Shown here: piece after piece, positions 25,993-34,942 of the stretch
Numbering within the stretch: the first letter of the stretch is position 1
How the letters are laid out: every line of letters starts with the position of its first letter
NCBI RefSeq assembly: GCF_014982745.1
Contig: NZ_JADCKA010000003.1
Location: 62,001 to 126,000, forward strand
Source of the DNA: Gallibacter intestinalis
GTDB lineage: Bacteria; Bacillota; Clostridia; Peptostreptococcales; Anaerovoracaceae
DNA length: 64,000 nucleotides
Reading direction: 5' to 3'
Notes under the pieces: model-generated
Seen by the model: only the letters and a program-made list of their open reading frames with translations
What the model was told of the DNA's origin: nothing
Databases searched by the model: none
Translations under genes and position numbers: made by a program

Positions 25993-26574
25993 ATGGCTTT
26001 AATACCTTATGTTATAGAACAGACAGGCAGAGGCGAAAGAACCTATGACATCTATTCAAGACTTCTCAAGGACAGAATCATTTTTCTGGGAGGAGAAATT
26101 GACGATGATGTTGCAAATATCGTAGTAGCTCAGCTGCTGTTCTTGGAAGCCGAAGATCCTAAAAAAGACATATCAATATATATTAACAGCCCCGGCGGTT
26201 CTGTAACTGCCGGTTTGGCGATTTATGACACAATCCGATACATAAAGCCGGAGGTGTCAACGATATGTGTTGGCATGGCAGCCAGCATGGGAGCTTTCCT
26301 TCTGGCAGCCGGCGAAAAGGGAAAGAGATATGCGCTTCCAAATTCGGAAATAATGATACATCAGCCTCTTGGCGGAGCCCGTGGACAGGCGGAGGATATT
26401 AAGATTCACGCCGAACATATTCTTAAGACTAGGGCGAAGCTCAATGAGATTTTGGCTGAAAGAACAGGTCAGCCTCTTTCCGTAATAGAAAATGATACGG
26501 ACAGAGATAATTTCATGACTGCTCAGCAGGCCTGTGAGTATGGTCTTATAGACCAGGTCATGAGTTCAAGATAG
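25993..26574 (+). CDS. clpP: ATP-dependent Clp protease proteolytic subunit
   Basis: Tetradecameric serine peptidase. Catalytic Ser in GMAASMGAF, His in MIHQPLGG and Asp in NDTDRDNF are all present; 193 residues, with the N-terminal [16 protein letters not shown]. The gene follows tig by 11 bp and precedes its unfoldase clpX by 27 bp. Tagged products of tmRNA (tag ending in AFAA) would be its substrates. Confidence 0.98.
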   Translation: MALIPYVIEQTGRGERTYDIYSRLLKDRIIFLGGEIDDDVANIVVAQLLFLEAEDPKKDISIYINSPGGSVTAGLAIYDTIRYIKPEVSTICVGMAASMGAFLLAAGEKGKRYALPNSEIMIHQPLGGARGQAEDIKIHAEHILKTRAKLNEILAERTGQPLSVIENDTDRDNFMTAQQACEYGLIDQVMSSR

Positions 26575-26601
26575 ACAAGATAATTGGGAGAAATGTGATA
26601 T

Positions 26602-27831
26602 ATGACAAAATATAATGAATCCGGAGAGATACGCTGCTCATTTTGCGGCCGCCCGCAGAGTCAGGTTAAAAGACTCATCGCAGGCCCGGATGTGTACATC
26701 TGTAATGAGTGCGTTGAGCTCTGTCAGGATATCATAAACGAAGGCCTGGGCGATGCAAAAAGCGAGGAAAACAGCAAGTTTGAACTGCTTAAGCCTAAGG
26801 AAATCGTGGAAAAACTTTCAGACTATGTCATAGGACAGGAAGAAGCTAAAAAGGTTCTGGCGGTAGCTGTATACAATCACTATAAAAGAATAAACTCAAT
26901 GGGTACGGCTCTTGAGGATGATGTAGAGCTTCAGAAGAGCAATATTCTCATGGTGGGACCTACAGGTTCTGGTAAGACTCTTTTAGCTCAGACTCTGGCA
27001 AGAATATTAAATGTGCCTTTCGCCATTGCTGATGCTACAGCCCTTACGGAAGCCGGATATGTGGGCGAGGATGTGGAAAACATTCTTTTAAAGCTTATTC
27101 AGGCAGCAGATTATGATATAGAAAAGGCTCAGAAGGGTATAATATACATAGACGAGATTGATAAGATTGCAAGAAAATCTGATAATCCGTCAATTACAAG
27201 GGATGTCAGCGGTGAAGGCGTTCAGCAGGCGCTCCTTAAGATTTTGGAAGGAACTGTTGCCAATGTTCCACCTCAGGGAGGCAGAAAGCATCCAAACCAG
27301 GAATTCATACCTTTTGACACCACAAATGTGATGTTTATATGCGGTGGTGCTTTCGACGGACTTGATAAAGTCATAAGAAAGAGAACCGGCGAAAAGGTGA
27401 TAGGTTTTAATTCCGCTGTGGAAAGCTCCTCCCAGGAAGAAAAGGAGATTTTGAAGCTTCTTGAACCGGAGGATTTACTGGCGTATGGTTTGATTCCTGA
27501 AATGATAGGAAGACTTCCTGCCATTGTTGCGTTGGAGCAGCTGGATGAAGACGCTTTGGTTGAGATTATAACTAAACCTAAAAATGCTCTTCTTAAACAA
27601 TACAAGGCACTGTTTGCCATGGACGGCGTAGAGCTCAAGGTGGATGAAGAGGCTATCAGAGAAATTGCTAAAAAAGCCATCGAGAGAAAGACAGGAGCCA
27701 GAGGGCTGCGTGGCATAATGGAAAATGTTATGACTGACATAATGTATGAAATACCGGGAAGAGATGACATTAAAGAATATGTCGTAACAAAGAATATGAT
27801 AGACAGCAAAAATCCGGGGCGGCTTTCTTAA
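26602..27831 (+). CDS. clpX: ATP-dependent Clp protease ATP-binding subunit ClpX
   Basis: AAA+ unfoldase. The N-terminal zinc-binding domain (CSFCGRPQ...CNECVELC) recruits adaptors and substrates; Walker [12 protein letters not shown], Walker [12 protein letters not shown], the pore GYVGED, IGF loop (VIGFN, which docks on ClpP) and sensor 2 KTGARGLRG follow. 409 residues. Between clpP and lon. Confidence 0.98.
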   Translation: MTKYNESGEIRCSFCGRPQSQVKRLIAGPDVYICNECVELCQDIINEGLGDAKSEENSKFELLKPKEIVEKLSDYVIGQEEAKKVLAVAVYNHYKRINSMGTALEDDVELQKSNILMVGPTGSGKTLLAQTLARILNVPFAIADATALTEAGYVGEDVENILLKLIQAADYDIEKAQKGIIYIDEIDKIARKSDNPSITRDVSGEGVQQALLKILEGTVANVPPQGGRKHPNQEFIPFDTTNVMFICGGAFDGLDKVIRKRTGEKVIGFNSAVESSSQEEKEILKLLEPEDLLAYGLIPEMIGRLPAIVALEQLDEDALVEIITKPKNALLKQYKALFAMDGVELKVDEEAIREIAKKAIERKTGARGLRGIMENVMTDIMYEIPGRDDIKEYVVTKNMIDSKNPGRLS

Positions 27832-27891
27832 GTCGCCTTTTAAAAAAGAAATTGATTTTGATGAAAAAAAGAAAGAAAGGAGACGGGGAAG

Positions 27892-30198
27892 ATGAATTAT
27901 CCAATGATACCCTTAAGGGGACTGTCGATTTTTCCGCATATGGTTCTTCATTTTGACATAGGCAGAGAAAAATCAATAAATGCCCTGGAACAGGCCATGA
28001 TAAGGGACCAGTATGTATTTCTCGCTTCTCAGAAGGATGAAAACACAGATCTGCCAACGGCAGATGACTTTTACCATGTGGGAACAGTGGCGAAGGTTAA
28101 GCAGATGCTTAAGTTGCCGGGAGACACAATTAGAGTTCTGGTAGAAGGCGTGGCCAGAGGTAAAATAATAGAAATGATACAGGACGACCCGTATTTTGAA
28201 TGCGAGGTTGACGAAGATATAGAGCAGGATACTGCAGAAGAGGATCAGGAAAGGGAAGAAGCTCTTATAAGAATGACTCTTGCTGCCTTTGAAGAATATG
28301 CTGCTTTAAGTGAAAAGACTCCTAAGGAGGTATTTCACAGCGTAGCCGGAATCCAGAGAGGTGGAGCTTTAGCCGATGCCATCGCAGGGCATATGAAGCT
28401 AAGTGTTGAGGATAACCAAAAGGTTTTGGAGGCTTTAGAGCCTTGTGAAAGACTGGAGACGGTTTATACCCTTCTCGTAAGAGAGATTGAAATAATGGGC
28501 ATCGAACTTGACATCAACAGAAAGGTCAAGGAGCAGATGAGCCAGAATCAGAGAGAATATTATCTTAAGGAGCAGATGCGTGCCATCCAGGGAGAGCTGG
28601 GCTTTGATGATGATTTAGACGATGAGATAATAAAATGGCATGAGCAGATGGACGAGCTGGAGCTTCCGGCGGACATATGCGAAAAGCTTGAAAAGGAGAT
28701 AAACAGGCTTAACAGAATGCAGCCTACATCTGCGGAAGCCGGCGTCATCAGAACATATATAGAGACTATTCTTGCTCTGCCGTGGAATAAGCTAAGTGAA
28801 GAGCATATAGATTTAAAGGAAGCTGAAAAAATCCTGGATGAGGATCATTACGGCCTTGAAAAGGTAAAGGAAAGAGTGTTGGAATATCTGGCAGTTGTTG
28901 AGCTTTCCCATGAAATCAAGGGACCGATAATTTGTCTAGTGGGCCCTCCGGGAACAGGTAAGACATCTATTGCCAAATCTATAGCTAGAGCTACAGGAAG
29001 GGAATTTGTAAGAATGTCCCTTGGCGGTGTAAGAGATGAGGCTGAAATAAGAGGTCATAGACGTACATATATAGGGGCTATTCCGGGAAGGGTAATTAAC
29101 AGCATAAAGGATGCGGGAACAAGAAACCCACTGTTCCTATTTGATGAAGTGGATAAGCTTGGTTCAGACTTTAAGGGCGACCCTTCATCAGCTTTGCTGG
29201 AAGTTTTAGACCCTGAACAAAATAAGGATTTTACGGATCATTATCTTGAAGTGCCTTTTGACCTTTCTAAGGTTATGTTTATAACAACGGCAAATTCCCT
29301 TAACACAATACCAGGGCCTCTGCTTGACCGTATGGAAGTTATCGAGGTTACGGGATATACAGAAGAAGAAAAACTGCAGATAGCAAAGAAATACCTCATT
29401 CCTAAAAAGACAAAAGAACACGGCCTTGAAAAGTCCCAGTTTAAGATGACAGACAAAGCAATTAGAGACCTTATTAACTATTACACCAGAGAATCCGGTG
29501 TTCGTAATCTGGAAAGAGAAATTGCTAATCTGGTGAGAAAGGTTGCAAGAAAGGTCGTAACTGACGGCATAGAAGGCTATAAGGTTGGCCCGAAGGATTT
29601 GGAAGAGCTTTTGGGCAAGAAGAGATATAGATACGATAAGATCAGCGGCAAGAGCGAAGTTGGCGTCGTTACAGGACTTGCATGGACTGTAGTTGGAGGC
29701 GATACTCTGTTTATAGAAACATCCGCGGTGCCGGGAACAGGCAAGCTTCAGCTGACAGGCCAGCTGGGTGATGTTATGCAGGAGTCGGCGAGAACGGGAA
29801 TCAGCTATATTCGTTCCGTTGCACATAAGCACGGTATAGACGAGAACTTCTACAAGGAAAAGGACATTCATATTCATGTCCCTGAAGGAGCAGTTCCTAA
29901 GGATGGTCCTTCAGCCGGCGTCACAATGTGCGTTGCCATGATATCAACTCTTACGGGAATTCCTGTAAGAAAGGATGTGGCAATGACAGGTGAAGTGACA
30001 TTGAGAGGTAATGTTCTTCCTGTGGGAGGCATTAAGGAAAAGGTGCTTGCGGCTCACAGAGCGGGAGTTAGAACAGTGCTACTACCTTTTGAAAATGAAA
30101 GGGATATAGACGAAATACCTGAAAATGTCAGAGAACAGATGAACTTTGTTCTTATAAAAAATGTTGACGAAGCTCTAAAGGAAGCCCTTGTAAAATAG
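27892..30198 (+). CDS. lon: Lon protease
   Basis: Soluble AAA+ protease of type LonA, 768 residues. An N-terminal substrate-binding domain ([20 protein letters not shown]) and helical linker, Walker [14 protein letters not shown], Walker [14 protein letters not shown] and the C-terminal serine-lysine protease with [10 protein letters not shown] (catalytic Ser) and the downstream catalytic Lys in [22 protein letters not shown] site; 60 bp after clpX. Confidence 0.98.
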   Translation: MNYPMIPLRGLSIFPHMVLHFDIGREKSINALEQAMIRDQYVFLASQKDENTDLPTADDFYHVGTVAKVKQMLKLPGDTIRVLVEGVARGKIIEMIQDDPYFECEVDEDIEQDTAEEDQEREEALIRMTLAAFEEYAALSEKTPKEVFHSVAGIQRGGALADAIAGHMKLSVEDNQKVLEALEPCERLETVYTLLVREIEIMGIELDINRKVKEQMSQNQREYYLKEQMRAIQGELGFDDDLDDEIIKWHEQMDELELPADICEKLEKEINRLNRMQPTSAEAGVIRTYIETILALPWNKLSEEHIDLKEAEKILDEDHYGLEKVKERVLEYLAVVELSHEIKGPIICLVGPPGTGKTSIAKSIARATGREFVRMSLGGVRDEAEIRGHRRTYIGAIPGRVINSIKDAGTRNPLFLFDEVDKLGSDFKGDPSSALLEVLDPEQNKDFTDHYLEVPFDLSKVMFITTANSLNTIPGPLLDRMEVIEVTGYTEEEKLQIAKKYLIPKKTKEHGLEKSQFKMTDKAIRDLINYYTRESGVRNLEREIANLVRKVARKVVTDGIEGYKVGPKDLEELLGKKRYRYDKISGKSEVGVVTGLAWTVVGGDTLFIETSAVPGTGKLQLTGQLGDVMQESARTGISYIRSVAHKHGIDENFYKEKDIHIHVPEGAVPKDGPSAGVTMCVAMISTLTGIPVRKDVAMTGEVTLRGNVLPVGGIKEKVLAAHRAGVRTVLLPFENERDIDEIPENVREQMNFVLIKNVDEALKEALVK

Positions 30199-30234
30199 CC
30201 TGATATAGGCCCGTAGGGTATAGAGGAAACTATT

Positions 30235-30834
30235 ATGATAGAAATAAAAAAAGCCGAACTGGTGGCGGTGACTGCAGATCCTAAACAGTATCCGCCTGAC
30301 GAACTGTATGAGATAGCATTTGCGGGAAGATCTAATGTTGGTAAATCGTCGCTTTTAAATCTTCTGACCAACAGAAAGAAGCTGGCAAGGGTATCTCAAA
30401 GTCCGGGTAAGACAAGAACTATAAATTTTTATGAAATTAACGACAGTTTTAGAATAGTCGATTTGCCCGGCTACGGTTACGCCAAGGTCTCCAAATCAGT
30501 TAGCGAAAGCTGGGGGAAGATGATGGAAAGATATTTTGAAACCAGACAGGGATTGCTTAAAGTAATACAACTGGTGGACATAAGGCATGAGCCTTCAAAG
30601 CAGGATGTACAGATGTATGACTATCTGAAGCATTACGGTCTTGATGGCATCGTTGTTGCCACAAAGGCTGATAAGATATCTAGAAATCAGTATCAGAAAA
30701 GCGAAAAGGTTATTAGACAGACTCTTGGAATGAAACCTGAGGATAAGGTTATACCAATATCTTCTCTCAAAAAAACAGGTCATGAAAAACTCCTTGAAGA
30801 AATAGAAAAAATACTAATAGACGGGAGCATGTAA
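30235..30834 (+). CDS. engB: ribosome biogenesis GTPase EngB/YsxC
   Basis: TRAFAC GTPase needed for assembly of the large ribosomal subunit. G1 FAGRSNVGKSSLLN, G2 KTRTINFYE, G3 DLPGYGYAKVSK and G4 TKADK are present in a 199-residue protein. Standard neighbour of lon in Bacillota. The next gene starts one base after its stop. Confidence 0.96.
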   Translation: MIEIKKAELVAVTADPKQYPPDELYEIAFAGRSNVGKSSLLNLLTNRKKLARVSQSPGKTRTINFYEINDSFRIVDLPGYGYAKVSKSVSESWGKMMERYFETRQGLLKVIQLVDIRHEPSKQDVQMYDYLKHYGLDGIVVATKADKISRNQYQKSEKVIRQTLGMKPEDKVIPISSLKKTGHEKLLEEIEKILIDGSM

Positions 30835-31182
30835 ATGGGCTTTTTTACAGGAATTAGAAGATGGATAAAGAGAATAGGCTCTCTTGGCAAAATGATGAAG
30901 GACAGAGATGTGTCTTTATGGAAAAAGATACTGCTGGTTTTTGCGGTAATTTATCTGTTTATTCCAATAGAACTTATTCCAGATTTTTTGCTTCCTGTGG
31001 GACTGGCCGATGATATAATATTATGGATATGTGTTTTGCAGATATTAAAAGCTACTTTGGATAAATTTGTTGGGCCTGATTTAAGCAGAACTGCCAAAAA
31101 GCGATACAAAGGTAAAAATATAATAGATGATGTTGAGTTTGAAATAAAGGAGGACGAAGGTGACCGGAAAAGTACTGATTAG
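30835..31182 (+). CDS. DUF1232 (YkvA-like) membrane protein
   Basis: A 115-residue protein with the DUF1232 core: a hydrophobic VFAVIYLFIPIELIPDFLLP segment followed by VGLADDIILWICVLQ. The family has one or two membrane segments and no known function. The gene starts directly after the engB stop and its end overlaps the hpt start by 23 bp, so translation is probably coupled. Confidence 0.85.
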   Translation: MGFFTGIRRWIKRIGSLGKMMKDRDVSLWKKILLVFAVIYLFIPIELIPDFLLPVGLADDIILWICVLQILKATLDKFVGPDLSRTAKKRYKGKNIIDDVEFEIKEDEGDRKSTD

Positions 31183-31681
31183 CCAGGAACAGATTCAGGC
31201 AAAGGCGGACGAAATAGGGAAGCAGATTACCGAGGATTACAGCAAGCTAGACGAGCCATTGCTATTGGTAGGTATTTTAAGAGGCTCGGTGCCGTGGATG
31301 GCGGATCTGATGAAAAGAATTGATATTGAGGATATGACCATAGACTTTATGGCCTGTTCCAGTTACGGCGCTTCCACAAAGACATCGGGAACCGTGAAGA
31401 TAATGAAGGATATTGAAGAAGATGTCATGGGCAAGAATGTTTTGATTGTCGAAGATATTATTGATTCTGGCATTACCCTGAATTATCTTAAGGGCTACTT
31501 GAAAAATAGAGGCGCTGCCAGTGTAAAAATCTGTGCTCTCTTGGATAAGCCAACTGGAAGACAGACGGATGTTCAAGGGGATTATGTGGGCTTTACCGTG
31601 GGCGATGTGTTTATCGTAGGCTACGGATTGGATTACAATCAGAAATACAGACAGCTTCCTTACATAAGTTGTTTGGATTAA
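31160..31681 (+). CDS. hpt: hypoxanthine phosphoribosyltransferase
   Basis: Purine salvage: converts hypoxanthine or guanine with PRPP to IMP or GMP. The GTG start at 31160 has AAAGGAGG eight bases upstream. LLVGILRGSVPWMADL, FMACSSYGAS and the PRPP loop VLIVEDIIDSGITL identify it; 173 residues is normal. Overlaps the DUF1232 gene. Confidence 0.96.
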   Translation: MTGKVLISQEQIQAKADEIGKQITEDYSKLDEPLLLVGILRGSVPWMADLMKRIDIEDMTIDFMACSSYGASTKTSGTVKIMKDIEEDVMGKNVLIVEDIIDSGITLNYLKGYLKNRGAASVKICALLDKPTGRQTDVQGDYVGFTVGDVFIVGYGLDYNQKYRQLPYISCLD

Positions 31682-31753
31682 ATCAAGTTTTGTGGTAAAC
31701 TTATATAGTTGATAAAGATTTAAGCATTTAGTATACAAATGAGGAGGATAACC

Positions 31754-32329
31754 ATGGGTTACGAAGTAAAAATAGGACTTTCCAACAAGCACTTACATCT
31801 CAGCCAGGAGCATATTGAAGCTCTTTTCGGAAAGGGTCATGAACTGACTCCTACAAAGGATCTGGTTCAGCCGGGACAGTTTGCCTGCGAAGAAAAGGTT
31901 GATATCGTAGGACCTAAAAAGACTCTTACAGGAATCAGAGTTTTAGGACCTGCAAGAAAAGAAACTCAGGTTGAGCTTGCTCTTACAGACGCAAGAACAA
32001 TCGGAATCAAGGTTCCAGTTAGAGAATCCGGTAAGCTGGAAGGCACACCTGGTTGTAAGCTGGTAGGACCTTGCGGAGAAGTTGAACTGGATCACGGTGT
32101 AATCGCAGCACTTAGACACGTTCATCTGTCAGCAGCTCAGGCTGAAGAAGCAGGCGTTAAGGATAAGGATGTTATCAGCATCAAGATTGGTGGCGAAAGA
32201 GGACTGGTATTTGACAATGTACTTGTTAGAGCCGGCGAAGGTCACGAAAGAGAAGTTCATCTTGACACAGACGAAGGAAACGCAGCAGGATGCGGTCCTG
32301 ATGCAGTTTGCGAACTGATTGTAAAATAG
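31754..32329 (+). CDS. pduL: phosphate propanoyltransferase, PduL type
   Basis: Phosphotransacylase that swaps CoA for phosphate on acetyl- or propionyl-CoA, feeding ATP-forming acyl kinases. Two zinc-binding His clusters, KIGLSNKHLHLS near the N-terminus and ALRHVHLSAAQAEE in the second barrel, are diagnostic. The 191-residue protein begins almost directly at the first cluster, so it lacks the encapsulation peptide of microcompartment versions and is likely cytosolic. GGAGGATA site; stand-alone gene with terminator. No acetate kinase gene is in the window. Confidence 0.93.
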   Translation: MGYEVKIGLSNKHLHLSQEHIEALFGKGHELTPTKDLVQPGQFACEEKVDIVGPKKTLTGIRVLGPARKETQVELALTDARTIGIKVPVRESGKLEGTPGCKLVGPCGEVELDHGVIAALRHVHLSAAQAEEAGVKDKDVISIKIGGERGLVFDNVLVRAGEGHEREVHLDTDEGNAAGCGPDAVCELIVK

Positions 32330-32344
32330 GGTAACTGCAAAAAC

Positions 32345-32377
32345 AAACGCGGATTTTTAAATGATCCGCGTTTTTTT
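32345..32377 (+). terminator. pduL terminator
   Basis: Arms 32345-32354 and 32364-32373 pair and run into seven T. Confidence 0.9.
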
Positions 32378-32446
32378 GTGACTTTGTCACAGAATAAAAT
32401 CTGTCAATGAAAGTAAAATAAGCATAAATTAAAGGGTAAAATTGTG

Positions 32447-33136
32447 TTAAACAGTCATAGCTCGCAGTTTGAGACGATCTAAAATTTTGACACCCTTTCG
32501 TGAAACTTCCACGATGCCCTCGCCGGCAAAATATTTGAGCATACGGGATACGACTTCTCTTGCCGAACCTATGTATCTTGCGATCTGTTCCTGTGTCATA
32601 GGTATGAGATCGCAGCCGGTGCGGGATATTTCATCGGATAGGAAGATAGCAAGCCTTTTATCCATACTCATAAAGAGTATCTGCTGCATTGTCCACATAA
32701 CATCGGAAAAACGGTTTACAGCAGTTTCCAGCGAAAAAATACGGACTTCCGGCTGGCGTTCAGCTACAGCAGCAAAAGCAGGCCCGGATATGACAATGCA
32801 CTGACTGTCTTCTTCGGCATCGACAAATACATCAAATGTAATAGACTGCAGGACACAGGATGCTGACAGCATGCACATATCTCCAGGATAAAGGCGGTAC
32901 AGAGTAACTTCCTTTCCGTCTTCGGAAATCATATAGGCTCTCAGGCAGCCGGAACGCACAAGAATGACACCGGAGCATTCATCGCTGTCATGGATATGAT
33001 AACCTTTGGTGTAAGTAGCTGCCGTGGAATTGTCAAGTATATATGCACGTTCAGTTTTGGAAATCACATTCCAGAACGGAAACGCTTTTATATAAACAGA
33101 TTCAAATTCAGTCAGGTTAAATACAGCTTGTGACAT
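32447..33136 (-). CDS. Crp/Fnr-family transcriptional regulator
   Basis: 229 residues: an N-terminal cyclic-nucleotide-like jelly roll (SGVILVRSGCLRAYMISEDG, then LYRLYPGDMCMLSASCVLQS) and a C-terminal winged helix (MTQEQIARYIGSAREVVSRM). The effector domain has several cysteines (SGC, DMCMLSASC) but no Fnr-type iron-sulfur cluster pattern. Its start is 33 bp from the divergent CoA-disulfide reductase gene, so it very likely controls that gene in response to a redox or sulfur signal. Confidence 0.9.
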   Translation of the reverse strand: MSQAVFNLTEFESVYIKAFPFWNVISKTERAYILDNSTAATYTKGYHIHDSDECSGVILVRSGCLRAYMISEDGKEVTLYRLYPGDMCMLSASCVLQSITFDVFVDAEEDSQCIVISGPAFAAVAERQPEVRIFSLETAVNRFSDVMWTMQQILFMSMDKRLAIFLSDEISRTGCDLIPMTQEQIARYIGSAREVVSRMLKYFAGEGIVEVSRKGVKILDRLKLRAMTV

Positions 33137-33169
33137 AACAGGCTCTCCTTTCAGAAAAGAGGTGCGATA

Positions 33170-34807
33170 ATGAAAATAATAATAATCGGTGGAGTTGCAG
33201 GCGGCGCTACAGCTGCCACAAGACTTAGAAGACTCAATGAAAAAGCTGAAATAATAATTCTTGAAAGAGGCGGATTTGTTTCTTTTGCCAACTGCGGCCT
33301 TCCGTACTATATCGGTGGAACGATAACAGAAAAGGAAAAGCTTACAGTGGAGACTCCTAAGGGATTCAGGGATAAATTCAATATCGATGTTCGCGTGGAA
33401 AATGAAGTTATTTCCATAGACCCTGAAAGAAAAATTTTAAAAGTAAATGAACTTGCCACCGGCAGAGAATATGAAGAAAGCTATGATGAGCTTCTTCTTT
33501 CTCCGGGAGCGGAACCTGTCAGACCTCCTCTTGAAGGTATTGATCGTGAAAATGTATTCACTTTGAGAAATATACCAGATACGATGCGTATGGATACTTT
33601 CATTAAAATGAACAATCCAGCTACCGCTGTTGTAGTAGGAGGAGGAAATATAGGTGTTGAAATGGCCGAAAATCTTACCGAAAAAGGCATTAAGGTGACT
33701 ATCGTTGAAATGGCCGACCATCTAATCGCTCCTTTGGATCCAGATATGGCATCTGATGTACATAATTATATCAGAGCTAAAGGCATCAGGCTATATCTTG
33801 GAAGCGGCGTAACTGCAATAGGTGAAGGCAAGGTATTAACAGATAAGGAAGAAATTCCTGCAGATATGGTGCTTATGTCTGTCGGTACAAAACCTGAAAC
33901 TGCTCTGGCTCAAAGCTGTGGAGTTGAGGTTAATGCCAAAGGCAGCATCATAGTAGACGAAAGAATGCATACAAGCGTGCCTCATATATATGCTGTTGGA
34001 GATGCAGTTGAGGTTGAGCATTTTGTAACAGAAGAACCGACTTCAATACAGCTGGCAGGTCCTGCAAACAAGCAGGGAAGAATAGCTGCAGATAATATCG
34101 CAGGCTATGACAGTATATACACAGGTTCGCAAGGCTCGGCCATTCTTAAAGTGTTCGATATGACCGTAGCTTCTACAGGTCTCAGTGAAAAGCAGGCTAA
34201 GTCGGCTGGAATTGATTATGATAAGGTTTATACTTTCCTTGCACCTCATGCTTCATATTATCCGGGAGGAACAAATATGTCCATGAAAGTGATATGGGAT
34301 AAGAAAACGGAAAAAATAATCGGAGCTCAGATTGTCGGATACGAAGGTGTGGACAAACGCATGGATGTTCTGGCGACTGCTATGAGATTCGGAGGAAAGG
34401 TAACTGACCTTACAAAACTTGAACTCTGCTATGCTCCTCCTTTTGGAAGTGCAAAAGATCCTGTCAACATTGTAGGATATGCAGCGGAAAATATTATCAG
34501 CGGTAAGGTAAAACAATACTTCTGGGATGATGTTGCAGATCTTCCAAGAGATGGGAGTGTCAGTCTTATAGATATAAGAACTCCAGAAGAAACTGCCGGT
34601 GGAATGATTGATGGATATGTTAATATACCTTGGGTTGAAATAAGAAAGCGCCTTGATGAGATCCCGAAGGATAAACCGGTGTACCTTAGCTGTACAAGCG
34701 GTCTCAAAAGTTATAATGTTTCGAGAATTTTAACAGGTCTCGGATATGATTGCTATAATCTTGCAGGAGGTTACAGACTGTACAGCAGTATAATGAAAGA
34801 TAAATAA
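33170..34807 (+). CDS. CoA-disulfide reductase with rhodanese domain
   Basis: FAD/NAD(P)H-dependent reductase of the CoADR family (545 residues). FAD site IIIGGVAGGATAATRLRRL, single active-site Cys in FANCGLPYY, NAD site AVVVGGGNIGVEMAENL and FAD-binding VYAVGDAVE-type block (HIYAVGDAVEV). From about residue 455 a rhodanese domain follows with the active Cys in LSCTSGLKS. Known fusions of this type reduce CoA disulfide, CoA persulfide or polysulfide. Divergent from a Crp-like regulator, followed by a terminator and an oxygen/NO-detoxifying flavodiiron fusion, so this is a redox-stress region. Confidence 0.92.
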   Translation: MKIIIIGGVAGGATAATRLRRLNEKAEIIILERGGFVSFANCGLPYYIGGTITEKEKLTVETPKGFRDKFNIDVRVENEVISIDPERKILKVNELATGREYEESYDELLLSPGAEPVRPPLEGIDRENVFTLRNIPDTMRMDTFIKMNNPATAVVVGGGNIGVEMAENLTEKGIKVTIVEMADHLIAPLDPDMASDVHNYIRAKGIRLYLGSGVTAIGEGKVLTDKEEIPADMVLMSVGTKPETALAQSCGVEVNAKGSIIVDERMHTSVPHIYAVGDAVEVEHFVTEEPTSIQLAGPANKQGRIAADNIAGYDSIYTGSQGSAILKVFDMTVASTGLSEKQAKSAGIDYDKVYTFLAPHASYYPGGTNMSMKVIWDKKTEKIIGAQIVGYEGVDKRMDVLATAMRFGGKVTDLTKLELCYAPPFGSAKDPVNIVGYAAENIISGKVKQYFWDDVADLPRDGSVSLIDIRTPEETAGGMIDGYVNIPWVEIRKRLDEIPKDKPVYLSCTSGLKSYNVSRILTGLGYDCYNLAGGYRLYSSIMKDK

Positions 34808-34816
34808 ATTTTTTTA

Positions 34817-34846
34817 AACCGCGACTAAATTTGTAAAGTCGCGGTT
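34817..34846 (+). terminator. terminator after CoA-disulfide reductase
   Basis: AACCGCGACT (34817-34826) pairs with AGTCGCGGTT (34837-34846); A/T-rich sequence follows. Confidence 0.8.
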
Positions 34847-34942
34847 AAAATTTTGTGCGATGTGGTATATATTATCAATATAAATGTGAAAATTTTAACT
34901 AAAAATGTGAATAACATGTCGGTTTTATCAGGAGGTAAAAAT

